A DNA stretch of 64,000 nt from Kondoa malvinella. Lineage: Eukaryota; Basidiomycota; Agaricostilbomycetes; Agaricostilbales; Kondoaceae. The DNA lies in contig BCIM01000005.1 of the NCBI GenBank assembly GCA_039545315.1, positions 746,609-810,608 on the forward strand, in the 5' to 3' direction. How positions within the stretch are numbered: the stretch's first letter is position 1; every line of letters starts with the position of its first letter. Under the pieces are notes generated by a model that saw only the letters and a program-made list of their open reading frames with translations, searched no databases and was not told the origin of the DNA. The translations under genes and the position numbers were made by a program. Below, in pieces: positions 45,172 through 56,377 of this stretch.

Positions 45172-46108
45172 TCAGCTGTTCTGCCCGAATGGTCTACGCC
45201 TCAATGGCGGTTCGAAGTGCTTGCGCATATATTTTATCTTCTCTTGCTCGTGCTGATAAAAGACACTAGCCGACACTTCTTTACCAGCAATTTCGTAGTA
45301 ATCCTTCCCGTTTTGATGTCGGTGAAGGGTTTGAGGAAAAGTCCGCGAAGGTATGGATGTGGGTAGCTTTCCCTCTTGATGCTTGCGGCTGGCTGGTGAG
45401 TGAGGAGCAGGAGGTGGTTTGACAGCGGAATGATGAGATGGTGCCTGATTGACATGTGATGCTTTCGCTGCTGATGTTGCAACTGCCAGCAGGTCCTCTT
45501 TAGCTAGTATCTGCTCTTTGTATGATGGCTCACTACCAGCTTGTGACACGGAGTCATCGGGTCTTACTTCAAACATAGGCAATTTGGGAGGAGGTGCTAC
45601 GTGCTGTTCAGCGTATGTTCTGTGATCATGAGTAGCAGGATCCCGGGGTGGATGACTTGTAGGAGGTTGAAGATGTACCATAGCTTGTTGAGGCAAGATC
45701 TCTATTCGCGCTTCTTTGGGCAGTCCGTAAAGTCTGGCATGAGACTTGTTTCGCTCTGGACAGCGATCAGCCAACGGGTAACATAGAGTAGGAAGATCTA
45801 CCTTTGTATACCCAGAAGAGCAGACCTCCGAGAACCAAGACTAGCAGAACACCGGCAGTAATTGACCATCCCGGATCCCAATCATCACTATCATCGGGCC
45901 TTGTGTTGTCGCTCGTCTCCATATTACAATCGATACCAGTGACTTGCCCAGAGATCAGCTTGCCCGCGCAGATCTTCCCAGATGTTTCGCGCTGGATCAG
46001 AATCGCACTTCTCGACATTGTTTCGTGCGAACGCTTGGTCAAGCTAGCGGTGATGGAGACGGGATATTGAGACTGGGAATGACTAGCCAAGGACAAGTAG
46101 GGAGCCAT
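45172..46108 (-). CDS. Single-pass membrane protein B (paralogue of A)
   Basis: Two exons, about 295 residues. Start MAPYLSLASHSQSQYPVSIT, dibasic LTKRSHE, then a Cys block (GKICAGKLISGQVTGIDC), acidic PDDSDDWDPGW, one membrane helix (ITAGVLLVLVLGGLLFWVY) and a cytoplasmic tail beginning KERNKSHARLYGLPKEAR. The tail is Pro/His-rich and ends KHFEPPLRRRPFGQNS. The only intron is phase 1, directly after the helix, at the same place as the first intron of protein A. Compared with A it lacks the Thr-rich middle of the ectodomain and the CxxC/CxC tail cluster. No family recognised. It converges with the GT32 gene and is divergent from SWP1. Confidence 0.68.
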
Positions 46109-46571
46109 CAGACCAGGCTTGGAGTCGAAAGCCTTCGAAGATCGTGTCTGTACGAGCGCAAGTCACAGATAGACAGGGTCGATGTTATGCCCGCGACCGA
46201 CCTAGCCAGCAAGAAGTATACCTGAGAGCGCAATGGCCCTTGGTCGAGGAAAGTCGAAACATGAAACGCCGAGAGCGAGGCCGTGCAAGATCGGGATCTG
46301 AGCAGGGTACACGGTTTGCAAAGCAAGAGTGATACATGATACGTGTAGACAGATAGCACAGTGAGTGGAGAGGGAGATGAGATAAATAGATATCACATGC
46401 ATGACAGCTCCGTGTACGCATGCGAAAGAAGTCGTAGCCCAGGTATGGCTCTGGCTCTGGCTTAACGGTATCATTGCGGCCACAGTAGTTGAATGCGCAA
46501 AGGAGAGACGACATCGTTCGAGATCAACCTGACTTTCGTTGACCTGTTCAACGACACGGTCCGCTACAAGC
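46109..46571. promoter_or_regulatory. Divergent region, protein B and SWP1
   Basis: 463 bp between opposite start codons. An open frame covers part of it on the minus strand, but it overlaps the SWP1 signal-peptide exon and has no family. Regulatory sites could not be named. Confidence 0.4.
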
Positions 46572-47565
46572 ATGAAGCTCCCTTCGCCGAGCTCTGCACT
46601 ATTGTCTTTGTTACCGATAGCCAGTCTGGTAACAGCCTCAAGCGAATCCGTAGCGTCCGCATTCAAGCAATGCAAGCTCAATTGGCAGCAGACGTCGACA
46701 GGCGTCTCTCTGGTCTCGCACACGTATGTCCCTGCCCTGCTGACTCTGTAAAAGGTCTGAAGGTGCCTCTATAGCTTCACCTCACCCGCCGAATCAAACG
46801 CGGCTTCACTCTCTCAGCCAGTAACGCTCGACACGACGCTCAAACTAAACTGCGCCTTTGAACCTAAACTACCTATCCACTACGCCGCTCTGATCTTTCA
46901 GTCACAATACACTCTACCCATTCGGATCCGTCAAGTTAGAGGCGACACGAACCTCAAACTCGACTTGGACTTATCACGCGCTTCAGCTGATCTACTCTCT
47001 CTGAATGGCAAAGTGGATTATGGCTTATACGTCGCTTCTTATGCTACAACCGAACAATTCGTCGTGTCCTTAGGGGAATTCGAATTCGCTTCATCAGTTG
47101 GGCAAAGCATTAAAGAAGAGAGGATGAACGTCGTTTACCCTTCAGAGTGGGAAGTGGAGCGTTATGCTGCCAGGCAAAGTAAAGAATGGACAGAGAGGAA
47201 ACCTAAAGAAGGTGTTAGCTTGATTTGGGGCTTGCTAGGGTCTGTGGTAACGTTTGGTGTGCCTTTGGTCGTTCTGGGAGCACTGGTGCGTCGTTGCAGC
47301 TGGTCTGTGGTTATAAATCACTGACGAGTTTGTACCCGTACAGCTAAGTCAAGTCCTTCCTCATGTACCGATCAAATCATCAGCCTATACAAACCAAACT
47401 TCGCTCTTCTTCCTTTTGCTGGTCAGTATGGAAGGTCTCATCCTAGCGTACTGGGTCCAAGTCAAGCTGTTTACTATCTTGCCGTGGTTGGCTGGTGTAG
47501 GGTTGGTGACGATTTATGTTGGAAGAGGAGCGTTGAGGGAGAGGTTGGCAAAGAGGATCTCATAG
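46572..47565 (+). CDS. SWP1: Oligosaccharyltransferase subunit Swp1/ribophorin II
   Basis: Three exons, about 295 residues. The start at 46572 gives a classical signal peptide (MKLPSPSSALLSLLPIASLV), and only this frame joins the next exon in phase (VSHT|FTSPAESNAAS). The lumenal part is beta-rich (LPIHYAALIFQSQYTLPIRI, TEQFVVSLGEFEFASSVGQ). The C-terminus has three to four membrane helices (SLIWGLLGSVVTFGVPLVVL, SLFFLLLVSMEGLILAYWVQ, LPWLAGVGLVTIYVGRGAL) in the order typical of Swp1/RPN2. It acts in the ER membrane with Ost2 and Wbp1 in N-glycan transfer. Another frame opens at 46493 but cannot splice on. Confidence 0.85.
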
Positions 47566-47861
47566 ACGTTATTAGAAGCGAAACAAAAGCAGCATTCATT
47601 GAAGTCATCATCTAGCATAGCAGATCAAATGAGAAGTAAGAGAGGAACTTAGAATAACAGTGGAATAAAAGCGAAAGACGATGACGCGAAAGCGTGTAAC
47701 GAGACGATAGCGTATGCTGAATGTTTTTGAGCAATGCAAAAACGGTGCGAGCCGTCTACACTAGTCGTCCTGCCACCATCCTTGCATCCCTCTCGCGGTG
47801 TCGAACCAAAAAATCGTCGGAATGAAGAACGCTGTCCAATCTTGTGCAATCGATACTAAAT

Positions 47862-48472
47862 CTATGCCACTATTGAGACAATGCCACCAGCCTCCTGTTC
47901 GTACACAAGAGAGAGGTAAGTACTAGATACCAAATGCAAGGTCGCCACGAACCTTGATCTTTCGCTCCGCTCTTCGAGAAACATATCTCGCCTTTACAAT
48001 CAAAGGAATTCCAGCTCTAACGTTTCCTTTCGCCAAAACTTTTCCGTAACCGGCTGCGGTGCAGTCAATGACTGGGACGAGGTCTGAAGATGCTGATGCT
48101 GAGGAAGAAGGAATAAGGGTAGCGAGCTTGTCTACGTTGACTACTGGTCGCCAGAACTGGTTTTGCGTCTTGTGGAAGTATCGCATACCGACTTTACCGA
48201 AGTAACCAGGATCTGTTCACGCAGCTCGACCATCAACACTGGATTGAATAGCAAGAGTTTTTGAACGAACGGTACTTGTCAAAGTTGATTCTGTGGTGAT
48301 GTTGACCACCAGCAAGACCTCTACCACCTGGATGCTGTTCACCCACACGACCTCAGTACATAGTCTGCACACTGATAGCTGCAGGACGAACCTTCCTGTG
48401 TTTCCCTACACGACCGTAACCGGCCGACACATGACCTCTGTGCTTTCTGGTCTTGGAGAAACGGGTAGGCAT
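47862..48472 (-). CDS. RPL28: 60S ribosomal protein uL15 (L28/L27a)
   Basis: Four exons, about 145 residues. [40 protein letters not shown], then [30 protein letters not shown] and [14 protein letters not shown] match uL15 from end to end. It belongs to the large ribosomal subunit near the peptidyl-transferase side. The three introns (48335-48391, 48213-48270, 47895-47952) are 57, 58 and 58 nt. All begin GTTCGT and end GAACAG, unlike most introns in the window. Without the last intron the frame would stop early at LAFGI, so splicing is needed for the conserved C-terminus. Confidence 0.96.
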
Positions 48473-49134
48473 GATTCTGTTGTACAGACAGCGTAGTCAG
48501 TCACTTGTTCTGCTTGTATCGAATTATATTTTTGCATGAATCTGAGGATATTTGGCGTGAGGAAAGTTGGACAGAGCAGACTGCACGCAATAAGACGCCC
48601 TCTTCAAGCTGTCTGCGTGTGCAATGCGGCCTGCTGCTCTGAAAGATTTGGGGTATATGCGCTTGACAGAATTGGCGAATCTTGCAACAGCGACGATGTT
48701 GGGGTATATGCACTGATTCGACGTGTGTACTTGCAGGGATTGGAGACTCACGGATTGCCTTGAAGTTCTTCGAGGGCAGATGAGAGCGAGACTTGCTGTC
48801 AACTCTGGGTTCGACCACTTTTTTCGACTTGTGGGTTGGCTTGCCTCGACCAATTTCGTGAATTTCTCTCTTGTCTCTCTCTTTCTCCCGGAGACCTATT
48901 CCCCCTCGAGCAGTACAGGTAAGCTTCTGACCCTCTTCTGTATGCACCCTTTTCTCCCTTGTTAGCATGATTATAAACAATAAACCATTCAATCTGTCAA
49001 TCTTCTGTAACTGGGAGACCAGTCATGAAGACGCAAATTTCATTTATCAATCTCGTTAGAATGAACCCTCTCCTTCCATATTTCTGTCGCTGTAGGCAAT
49101 TCGAATCTGATGCGCTTTTTTGTGACGGCAGAGG
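48473..49134. promoter_or_regulatory. Divergent region, uL15 and RPB11
   Basis: 662 bp between opposite start codons of two housekeeping genes. It contains a marked CT-rich tract around 48865-48905 (plus strand), which is common in fungal ribosomal and highly expressed promoters. A 160-codon minus-strand frame crosses it but looks like chance. Confidence 0.5.
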
Positions 49135-49643
49135 ATGAGCACGATTAATGCGCCTTCGAGGAGGGATTTTCATGTCCTTGAAGAAGGGGAAAAGAGGTGC
49201 GAGACTCACCATCTTTGTGCACTGTATAGTGCTAAGTGGATCGCCGCGCACAGACTGCTGATGGAAGAAGATACAAAGATTCCTAACGCTGCCACTGTAA
49301 CAATCAATAAAGAGGATCATACGCTCGCCAACATGCTCAGAGCGTGCGTCTCCTCGATCTGAACTCTCGGCATATGCTGATGACCTTTCCGGCGGCACAC
49401 AGTCAGCTATTAAGCGACCCTACCGTCCTTTTCTGCGGCTACCGTCTACCTCATCCCCTAGAACCTCGTTTCCTACTAAAGATCCAAACGGACGGTTCAG
49501 TCACACCCGTTCAAGCGATCGAACAAGCTTGCGCTTTACTCATTGCTACGCTCGCTAAAATGAAGGAGAAATTCGCTGCTGAAGTAAGGAATGCGCAGAT
49601 CATGGGTGCTGAAGGTGCTACGTACGGGGATGTCGACTACTAG
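49135..49643 (+). CDS. RPB11: RNA polymerase II subunit Rpb11
   Basis: Three exons, about 130 residues. MSTINAPSRRDFHVLEEGEK leads into LMEEDTKIPNAATVTINKED, HTLANMLRAQLLSDPTVLFC and YRLPHPLEPRFLLKIQTDG. These are the alpha-like fold blocks of Rpb11. It pairs with Rpb3 in assembly of Pol II. Introns are at 49197-49253 and about 49346-49402. The length is slightly above yeast Rpb11 (120 residues), with a charged C-terminal helix and the end GATYGDVDY. Confidence 0.95.
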
Positions 49644-49708
49644 TTTTGTAAAATCAATGTTGTGTAAAAGGTTGTATGGATAGTTTTGCATTTGCATTGT
49701 AGTATTTT

Positions 49709-50749
49709 TCAACCTTCCCCACGTCGACCTATATCCCCTTCCTCATCCAATGAAGCCACATCAGTAGGTAAACCTTCTCTTGTCCTTCTAGCTCTCACTC
49801 TTCTCCCTCTTGCAGTCAAAGTCGTTTCTTCCCCTTGTGAAGTCATTCGAGCGTGCAAAACTCGCCGAATCGTCGTCTTCCACGTCAAATTCACAATGGG
49901 CGCATTCGACTCTTCCCCATCTTCCTCCTCTGTACAAGGTTCAGCAGCCTTCTCATAGATTGAAGGGCACTCGCCTTCATCGTCCGATTCATCACCTTCT
50001 GCAGCTTGTGATAAGTTATAGGCAGATTCATCATAGGCTATAACGAGAAAGATCAATTGCGTGCCGAGAATGAAGAGGTCGGCTAGGAGGATGAAAATCC
50101 TGTGTGGGACGTGATCTATTCATCGAAGAGAGGGATTAGCATCTTGCTCGAGTAGTATTTATTGTTGCTGGCGCTGCTTCAAAGACACACAAGTCTGATT
50201 GAAGCAGAGCAGGCTTGAAGGGCAGAGGATAGAACAGACAGGCTGAGAGGGACAAGATTCACCTTGTCCGACAAAGTCTAGAAACAGACCGCTTCCTTGT
50301 CGATGATGACCTGCTTGTGGGAGTGGTGTAAAGAGATGGTAGAGAAAGAAAGAAGCGTTGATCAATAGTAGGAAAGCGACAAAGAAGCTTAGTGGGCGAT
50401 CTAAGAACAGATAAGCGTTGGATGAGTAGTAGTAGGTGAGGAGAAGGAAGGGGCTTATACCTGGGTGTACTAAATGTGGATTGGAATGTTGGATTTGACT
50501 GACGCATCTCGCCATGAATTGAAGCTATGTCAACACCGAAGTGTCATCTCGCAGCGTGCAAGGGGGTCAGACCAGAGGCATACAGTACTGTGATCCAAAT
50601 AGAAGATCTAGTATAGCGCGTTCAGCACCGGGTATCAACGTCAGAAGACTCGGAACACGCACTTGTAGAAAGACAGCAAACAGGACTATATCGAGTCCAT
50701 TGAGTAGGGCTCGACGTTGGGCGTGTATTACATGTTGCTGCTTCTTCAT
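49709..50749 (-). CDS. DSC4: DUF1746 membrane protein, Dsc4-like subunit
   Basis: Four exons, about 245 residues. The DUF1746 pattern is clear after splicing: HAQRRALLNGLDIVLFAVFL, then PDRPLSFFVAFLLLINASFF, SGLFLDFVGQ and HRIFILLADLFILGTQLIFL followed by VIAYDESAYNLS. Three to four membrane helices are expected, then an acidic segment and an Arg-rich end. In fission yeast the DUF1746 protein Dsc4 is a subunit of the Golgi Dsc ubiquitin ligase that cleaves SREBP. The gene starts 154 bp from the divergent Dsc1/Tul1 gene, which strengthens the call. One intron (50116-50262, 147 nt) is unusually long for the region. Confidence 0.8.
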
Positions 50750-50903
50750 TCATTAGCCCTCTTGCTCGCGCTTTGTTGAGATGGTTCTTGCAGGACAACC
50801 ACCGTGTTCATACCCTGTCACCGCGTTCGACCTTTGATATCCTCCTATGATGATTTGATATACACACACCTACGAGATACATGCAATTGCTACCAGCAGC
50901 AGA
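50750..50903. promoter_or_regulatory. Shared DSC4/DSC1 promoter
   Basis: 154 bp separate the two start codons, so both genes must share this promoter region. In other fungi the Dsc complex serves sterol/oxygen sensing through SREBP. I did not find a clear sterol-response element by eye. Confidence 0.6.
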
Positions 50904-53565
50904 ATGGAGAACCCAGGAGCTGTTAGAATGCCTGGCCAAATGCCAAGTCTCCAGCAAGGCGGACCGTCATACACTTATTTGCTGTTCCTAGCCATGCTCT
51001 TCTTTCTCATGTCTGGAGGTGGAAACAACGACCCAACTGCAGATGCTAGGCTAGACAAAGCGATAACACGTCGAACGACTGAATTGGATCGGTTCAATGA
51101 TTTCGTGCATGCCAACGCTACTTTGCCTTCTGCCACCAATGAAACTGTGTCTTGGAACAATACGTTTGAACTCGGCCAATGGAAAGAAGAGACGACAGTT
51201 CAGCCTTTAGTGAACAGCATCTTGCATTCCGATACCTCAAGTGTCTATTGGCGAAACGTCTCTGGTTTCTTGAATGGTCAATATGAATACTTGAACCTCT
51301 CCTTGCCTACTACAACGGACAAGAAAGAATTACAATCCAAACGTGGTGTCTTTCCTTGGGAAATAGCTACTCCTGCCAAAGTCTACCTCAAGTTGAAGGA
51401 TCTAGCTCCGTCTGATGGAATCGATCGAGAGCTGGATGACCATGTTAGTTTTGTGCAGGGTGGGATAGAATTGAGGTCGAGCGATGATGAGGTTGAGACT
51501 AGCTTGGATTTGCAAGGGTTACAGTGCGTGGTCGTATTGATCTGGTCTTTCGAGCCTTGATTCAATCCCGTCGCCGCACAGCTTCCTCGACAATGGTTCT
51601 TTCTTTGTGCGCAGTTGGACTCCCTGGTCGTCGTTGTATCTGCTGACGTGTAAGCTCGCAGATGTTTGCAGTTCCTAGTCAACTACCACTAGACACCCGT
51701 CAGATTCTCGCACTGCTTCCAGACGGTCCAACAACCCCTTCTACGAATCTCACAATCCCTATCACACCTTCCCTAAACTATTCCATCTCCGCCATCAAAT
51801 CAGAACTCCAATCCCGCATCACTCGCATGCAAACCGTACTCAGAGAAGGCAAAGCACCTACGCTCTTCGAAAGTGAAGAAACTGAATCCAACTTGAATTG
51901 CACATTCGCTTTCTACGGTCAATTGGATTCTACCCCTCTCACAAAAGAACAAATGAACATCCACGAACAAGAAGCTCATCAACCTACTGGTCGGAAACTA
52001 AGCTCTGTACCAACAATGAACATGAACGCTATCCTCCATTCCACCGATTGCGATCTTGTACTAAGAATCACAAACGTCAAAGGCGTCAATAGAGATTATT
52101 TCTGGCATGCTAAAACGACGAGATTCGCTTTTGTTCTTGGTTTGGTTTCTTTGGTTCAAGTCGTGCTTATCGTCAGGCAGATGGAGAAATGTTCGACCCC
52201 TAGTAGGTTGGTTAGGGTTAGCTATTGGACCGTTGTGGCGCAAGGGGCGTTGGATAGTTATTCTTTCGTCAGTCATTGTCATTTATGCGGGTTAGCACTC
52301 GCTTAAGAATGAGCTTTTGACATTGACAGGTCGCGCACCTCACACTCGGAACACTGGTCGGTGAGCCATTTCCACCCGTGGATCGAGATTTGGCTAATGG
52401 TCATGAAGATGAAAGAGCAGCATTCGCACTTTTCGTACCAGCTTTCTTTGCTTGTCTAAGTGGTTTCCTCTTTGGTCTACGTTGGTGTACGAATATCAGA
52501 CTGGCTACTTTACCTTCTTCAGCTCCTCCTCCTCCCGCGCCTACCCAATTGCCGATCGCGCCTTCACCTGTTACTACTCCAGTAGATCAAAGTGGAGCAG
52601 AAGGAGAAGCAGAAACGGCACAGCCTGCGGCGACACCGACGAGGACTTGGCGCGAGCGAATAACAAACGAAATGTCGCCCATGTGGTTGGTGCTTTTCTA
52701 TGGCGGATTGAGTTCCATAGCATTCTTTTTCATCTATTTTGGTTTTGCTGTATGTTTCTCTCTCTTTTCTGTTAGAAGGGAAAAGCTAATATTTCGGCAG
52801 GTGGCGATGATCATGATCTTATATAGCTATTGGTTACCTCAGATCTACCTCAATGCACAGCGTGGGAGTGCTAGAAGAGTGCTGTCAAAGGAGTATGTGA
52901 TAGGCACTACGATCGCCCGACTTTTCCTCCCGCTTTATATTTGGGCTTGTCCTGCTAATATTCTCTTTAAAGAACCTTCTCGTGCGTATGATCTTGCGAC
53001 TTGCAATCTACGCGCTGACGCAGACACGATTGATACAGGCTGGGTCTACGCATTGGTCCTTTATCAGCTATTGCAAATGAGCACAATCCTCTTACAAGAA
53101 CTCTTTGGTGCTCGATTCTTCCTTCCCGCATCACTGGATTGGTTCCCAGAACAAGAAAGATGGAACTACCATCCTGTTTTACCACCTTCTGATTTAGAGA
53201 CTTCGGACGGAGGTGTAGATTGTTCCATTTGTTTGGAAAGGATTGAATTTGCCAAGGAGAAAGAGTTGGAACCTGCTGATGAGGAGGAAAAGGAGAAATT
53301 GTTGGATCGGTTTAGGAAGGAAGCGATTGGGGATATTGCGAGGTTGAGTCGGTGGAGTTATATGGTCAGTCTCTGGTTTTGGTTGGAAATTAAAGCTGAT
53401 AGAGGACTGCAGGTACCGCCTTGTCATCATATTGCTCATACGAGGTGCTTGGAGAACTGGTTGGCTGTGAAAAGTGAATGGTCAGTCCTACTTTTCCGGT
53501 TCTCGCTGAAAATCTGCTAATGAGTAGCTAGTCCCGTCTGTCGACGCCATCTGCCTGCTCCGTAG
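50904..53565 (+). CDS. TUL1: Dsc1/Tul1 RING E3 ubiquitin ligase
   Basis: Seven exons, about 779 residues (yeast Tul1 is 758). A signal-anchor (SYTYLLFLAMLFFLM) opens a lumenal region with N-glycosylation sites and the family block FLDNGSFFMFAVPSQLPLDT. Several membrane helices follow (FAFVLGLVSLVQVVLIV, FALFVPAFFACLSGFLFGLR, SPMWLVLFYGGLSSIAFFFI, ARLFLPLYIWACP). A C-terminal RING-H2 closes the protein: VDCSICLERIEF, VPPCHHIAHTRCLENWL and SECPVCRRHLPAP, whose last Cys exon is small. It ubiquitinates membrane proteins in the Golgi and endosomes and, in several fungi, activates SREBP. The C3H2C3 zinc ligands are complete. Confidence 0.94.
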
Positions 53566-54011
53566 TCTCTGCAAAGCGATTAGCTTCTGCTTCCGTATCA
53601 GATTGCCAATGCTATCATGCGTCAGGTAAGCTTTTTCGCTCACCCGGTGCACCGCTAAAAGTATTGAACCTTCTCCGCGCGTCGGCAGGCCAGCTTCGGG
53701 AGTTTTCCTGTTATCAGCACAAGGGTGCCAAAAGACGACCAGCGTCCGACAACAGGCGTATACCCTTCAATGCAAGATTGGCTGGACACGCCTCAACTGC
53801 CCAAAGCAGCGACGCGCGCGATCGACTGATGCAGGCCGCCTTTGCTGTGTATATTAGGGTGCAAGAGTATGTCTAGAGGATGTATAGTGTAGCAATTCCA
53901 CTCAAAACTCGACCAATTGTCTGCTTCAACACGTTCTTTTCCACCATCAGCCAGCTGTTGATACCCCACACTTGAGACAAGCGAAGGGTTAGACGCAGCG
54001 AAGGGACCACG
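53566..54011. other. Intergenic region upstream of MTHFR
   Basis: 446 bp between two plus-strand genes. One short open frame (53664-53876) has no family. I see no RNA gene. Confidence 0.35.
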
Positions 54012-56377
54012 ATGAAGATATCACAGGCCATTTTAAACTCTCAAGCAGAGAAAAAACCATGGTGAGTGAGCGATTCGCAAGAAATTTGCTTGGTGATCGC
54101 AATATTTTGGCTGATCTTGTATTTAATTTCACAGGTGTTCATTCGAATTCGTATGCCTTTGAGCGAATCAAGCTACGAATACGATTACTGAGCATTGCTG
54201 TTGTCTCTGTAGTTTCCACCGAAAGTGAGTCCTCTCTGGTGTTTTACCCCATGGAGCATCAAATCCTGACTAGATCTGCTGAATAGACGGCACAAGGTCT
54301 CATCAACCTGTATGAGCGAATGGAACGCATGACTCAGCTTGGTCCGACTTTCATCGGTGAGCTCAAGTAGTATATTCGAATAGTATGGGCTGAATCGTCA
54401 CAGATGTGACTTGGGGCGCTGGTGGTAGCTCAGCTGACACGACTACTGAGATCGTCCGTACGGCTCATGAGCAACTCGGTTTGGAGACCTGCATGCATCT
54501 AACGTGCACCAACATGCCTGCTGAACAAGTCCATCGAGCTCTCGTCGATGCGAAAGAACATGGCTGTGAAAACATACTTGCACTTCGAGGAGACCCGCCG
54601 AAAGGAGAGGAAGAATGGAGCAAGACCGAAGGAGGCTTTGAACATGCTATTGACCTCATTCGGTACATTCGTAAACATTTTGGCAATCATTTCGATATCG
54701 CTATTGCTGGCTTCCCGGAAGGCCATCCTCATGCAAGATCAAAAGAGGAAGAGCTGCAGCATGTCAAGGCAAAAGTTGATGCTGGTGCAAACTTTATTAT
54801 TACTCAGATGTTCTACGATGCGGATGGTAGGTCTCTGCTTGATGGTTCCGTTAGGAACTGTTCTGAGCGCAACCCACAGTGTTCATCGAATGGGCGAGAA
54901 GTTTGCGAGACATCGGCGTCAACGTTCCAATCGTTCCTGGCATTATGCCAATCCAAAGCTACTCCGCCTTCATCCGTCGAACTTCTTTCGCAAAGACCAT
55001 CGTCCCCAAATCCTTCATGGACAAGATTGAGCCCGTGAAAGAAGACGACGCGGCCGTTCGAGATATCGGAACTGCACTTGTTGTGGAAATGTGCAAAAAG
55101 ATCTTGGCTGCTGATTTGGACATTCAAGGCTTTCATTTCTACACTATGAATCTGGAAAAGGGTGTGAGGATGTTGTTGGAAGAGCTGGACTTCGTACCGC
55201 AAGTCGATGTACTGAATCCTTTGCCTTGGCGACCTGTGAGTACTATTCAGGCGTTTCAGACTTGTCTGATACAGTCTGGTACGTATCTCACAGTCACTTA
55301 CTTCGAAGCGGAGATGCGAAACTACCAGACCGATCTTTTGGTCGAATCGAGCCAAATCATACCTTGCCCGAACTGAGACTTGGGATGAATTCCCTAATGG
55401 TCGTTGGGGTGATGCGCGAAGTGCTGCTTATGGCGATCTGGATGGGTATGGCATCAAGCTCAAGTACGATGTATGTGGTTGTACATCTCTTACCATTCCC
55501 GGTATTGACTCGTAGACCAATGTGCAGAAAAAAGAAGCTCGCGAGATCTGGGGCTTCCCCGAATCAGTCTCGGACGTCAATCAGCTCTTCGCTGCATTTT
55601 GTCAAGGCAAGGTTCCTGCTCTACCTTGGTCTGACACGCAAATGTCACGCGAGACAACCCGGATATCGACTCAGCTTACGCGCTTGAATGAAATGGGCTA
55701 CTTGACTATCAACAGTCAGCCGGCGGTAGATGGCGTTGATTCCAGTCATCCTGTTCATGGATGGGGACCATCGAATGGTTACTGCTACCAGAAGGTAATG
55801 CTGCGGTTGTGGGGAAGCACACAAGCTGATCGATCTCTATTTCAGGCATATCTGGAATTCTTCGTCTCGCCAGAAATGTTCCAACCTCTACTTCAGCGCA
55901 TTTTGGCCGATCCAGCCAATTCATACTATGCTGTGACAAAAGAGGGCGATCTGCATACCAATACTGTGGTCGATGTACCGAACGCAGTCACTTGGGCTTC
56001 ATTCCCTGGTAAAGAGATTGTTCAACCTACTATTGTCGAAAGGTTGAGCTTTATGGCTTGGAAGGTAGGTTGATCGAGTGATATGCAAGCAGTTGCTCAC
56101 CGTCTCGTTGGTCCTACAGGACGAAGCCTTTGAGCTCGGTCAACTATGGGCGCACGTCTACGATGAAGGATCTACTTCGCGCGATTTAATCAGCAAACTA
56201 TTTGATAGCTACTACCTCGTCAACATTGTTCGAAACGACTATCGCAACCCGGATCCGTTCGCCATCTTCTCCTGTTTCCTAGGCGAAGCGAAACCGAACG
56301 GCGTACATCATGATTTCCACCTATCAAAGCAAGAAGCCGAGGACGGCTTGACAAGCGAAGCGATCATTGGTCATTAA
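54012..56377 (+). CDS. Methylenetetrahydrofolate reductase
   Basis: About 610 residues over ten exons. The FAD-binding TIM barrel carries [57 protein letters not shown] and [20 protein letters not shown]. The second domain ([60 protein letters not shown]) is the eukaryotic regulatory part that binds S-adenosylmethionine. The enzyme makes 5-methyl-THF for methionine synthesis. The 5' part has two adjacent micro-exons: 54135-54150 (16 nt) and 54213-54224 (12 nt, coding FPPK). Yeast has two homologues, Met12 and Met13. I cannot say which one this matches. Confidence 0.95.

Noticed and set aside
46202..46723. 173-codon minus-strand frame upstream of SWP1
   Set aside because: It overlaps the signal-peptide exon of SWP1, has no recognisable family and no splice continuity. 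Treated as a shadow.
46493..46774. Open frame starting at 46493 as the SWP1 N-terminus
   Set aside because: It lacks a signal peptide and cannot splice in phase to the conserved downstream exon. The frame starting at 46572 has both.
48501..48992. 163-codon minus-strand frame between uL15 and RPB11
   Set aside because: It lies in the divergent promoter of two housekeeping genes and has a composition typical of the antisense of a CT-rich tract. No family.
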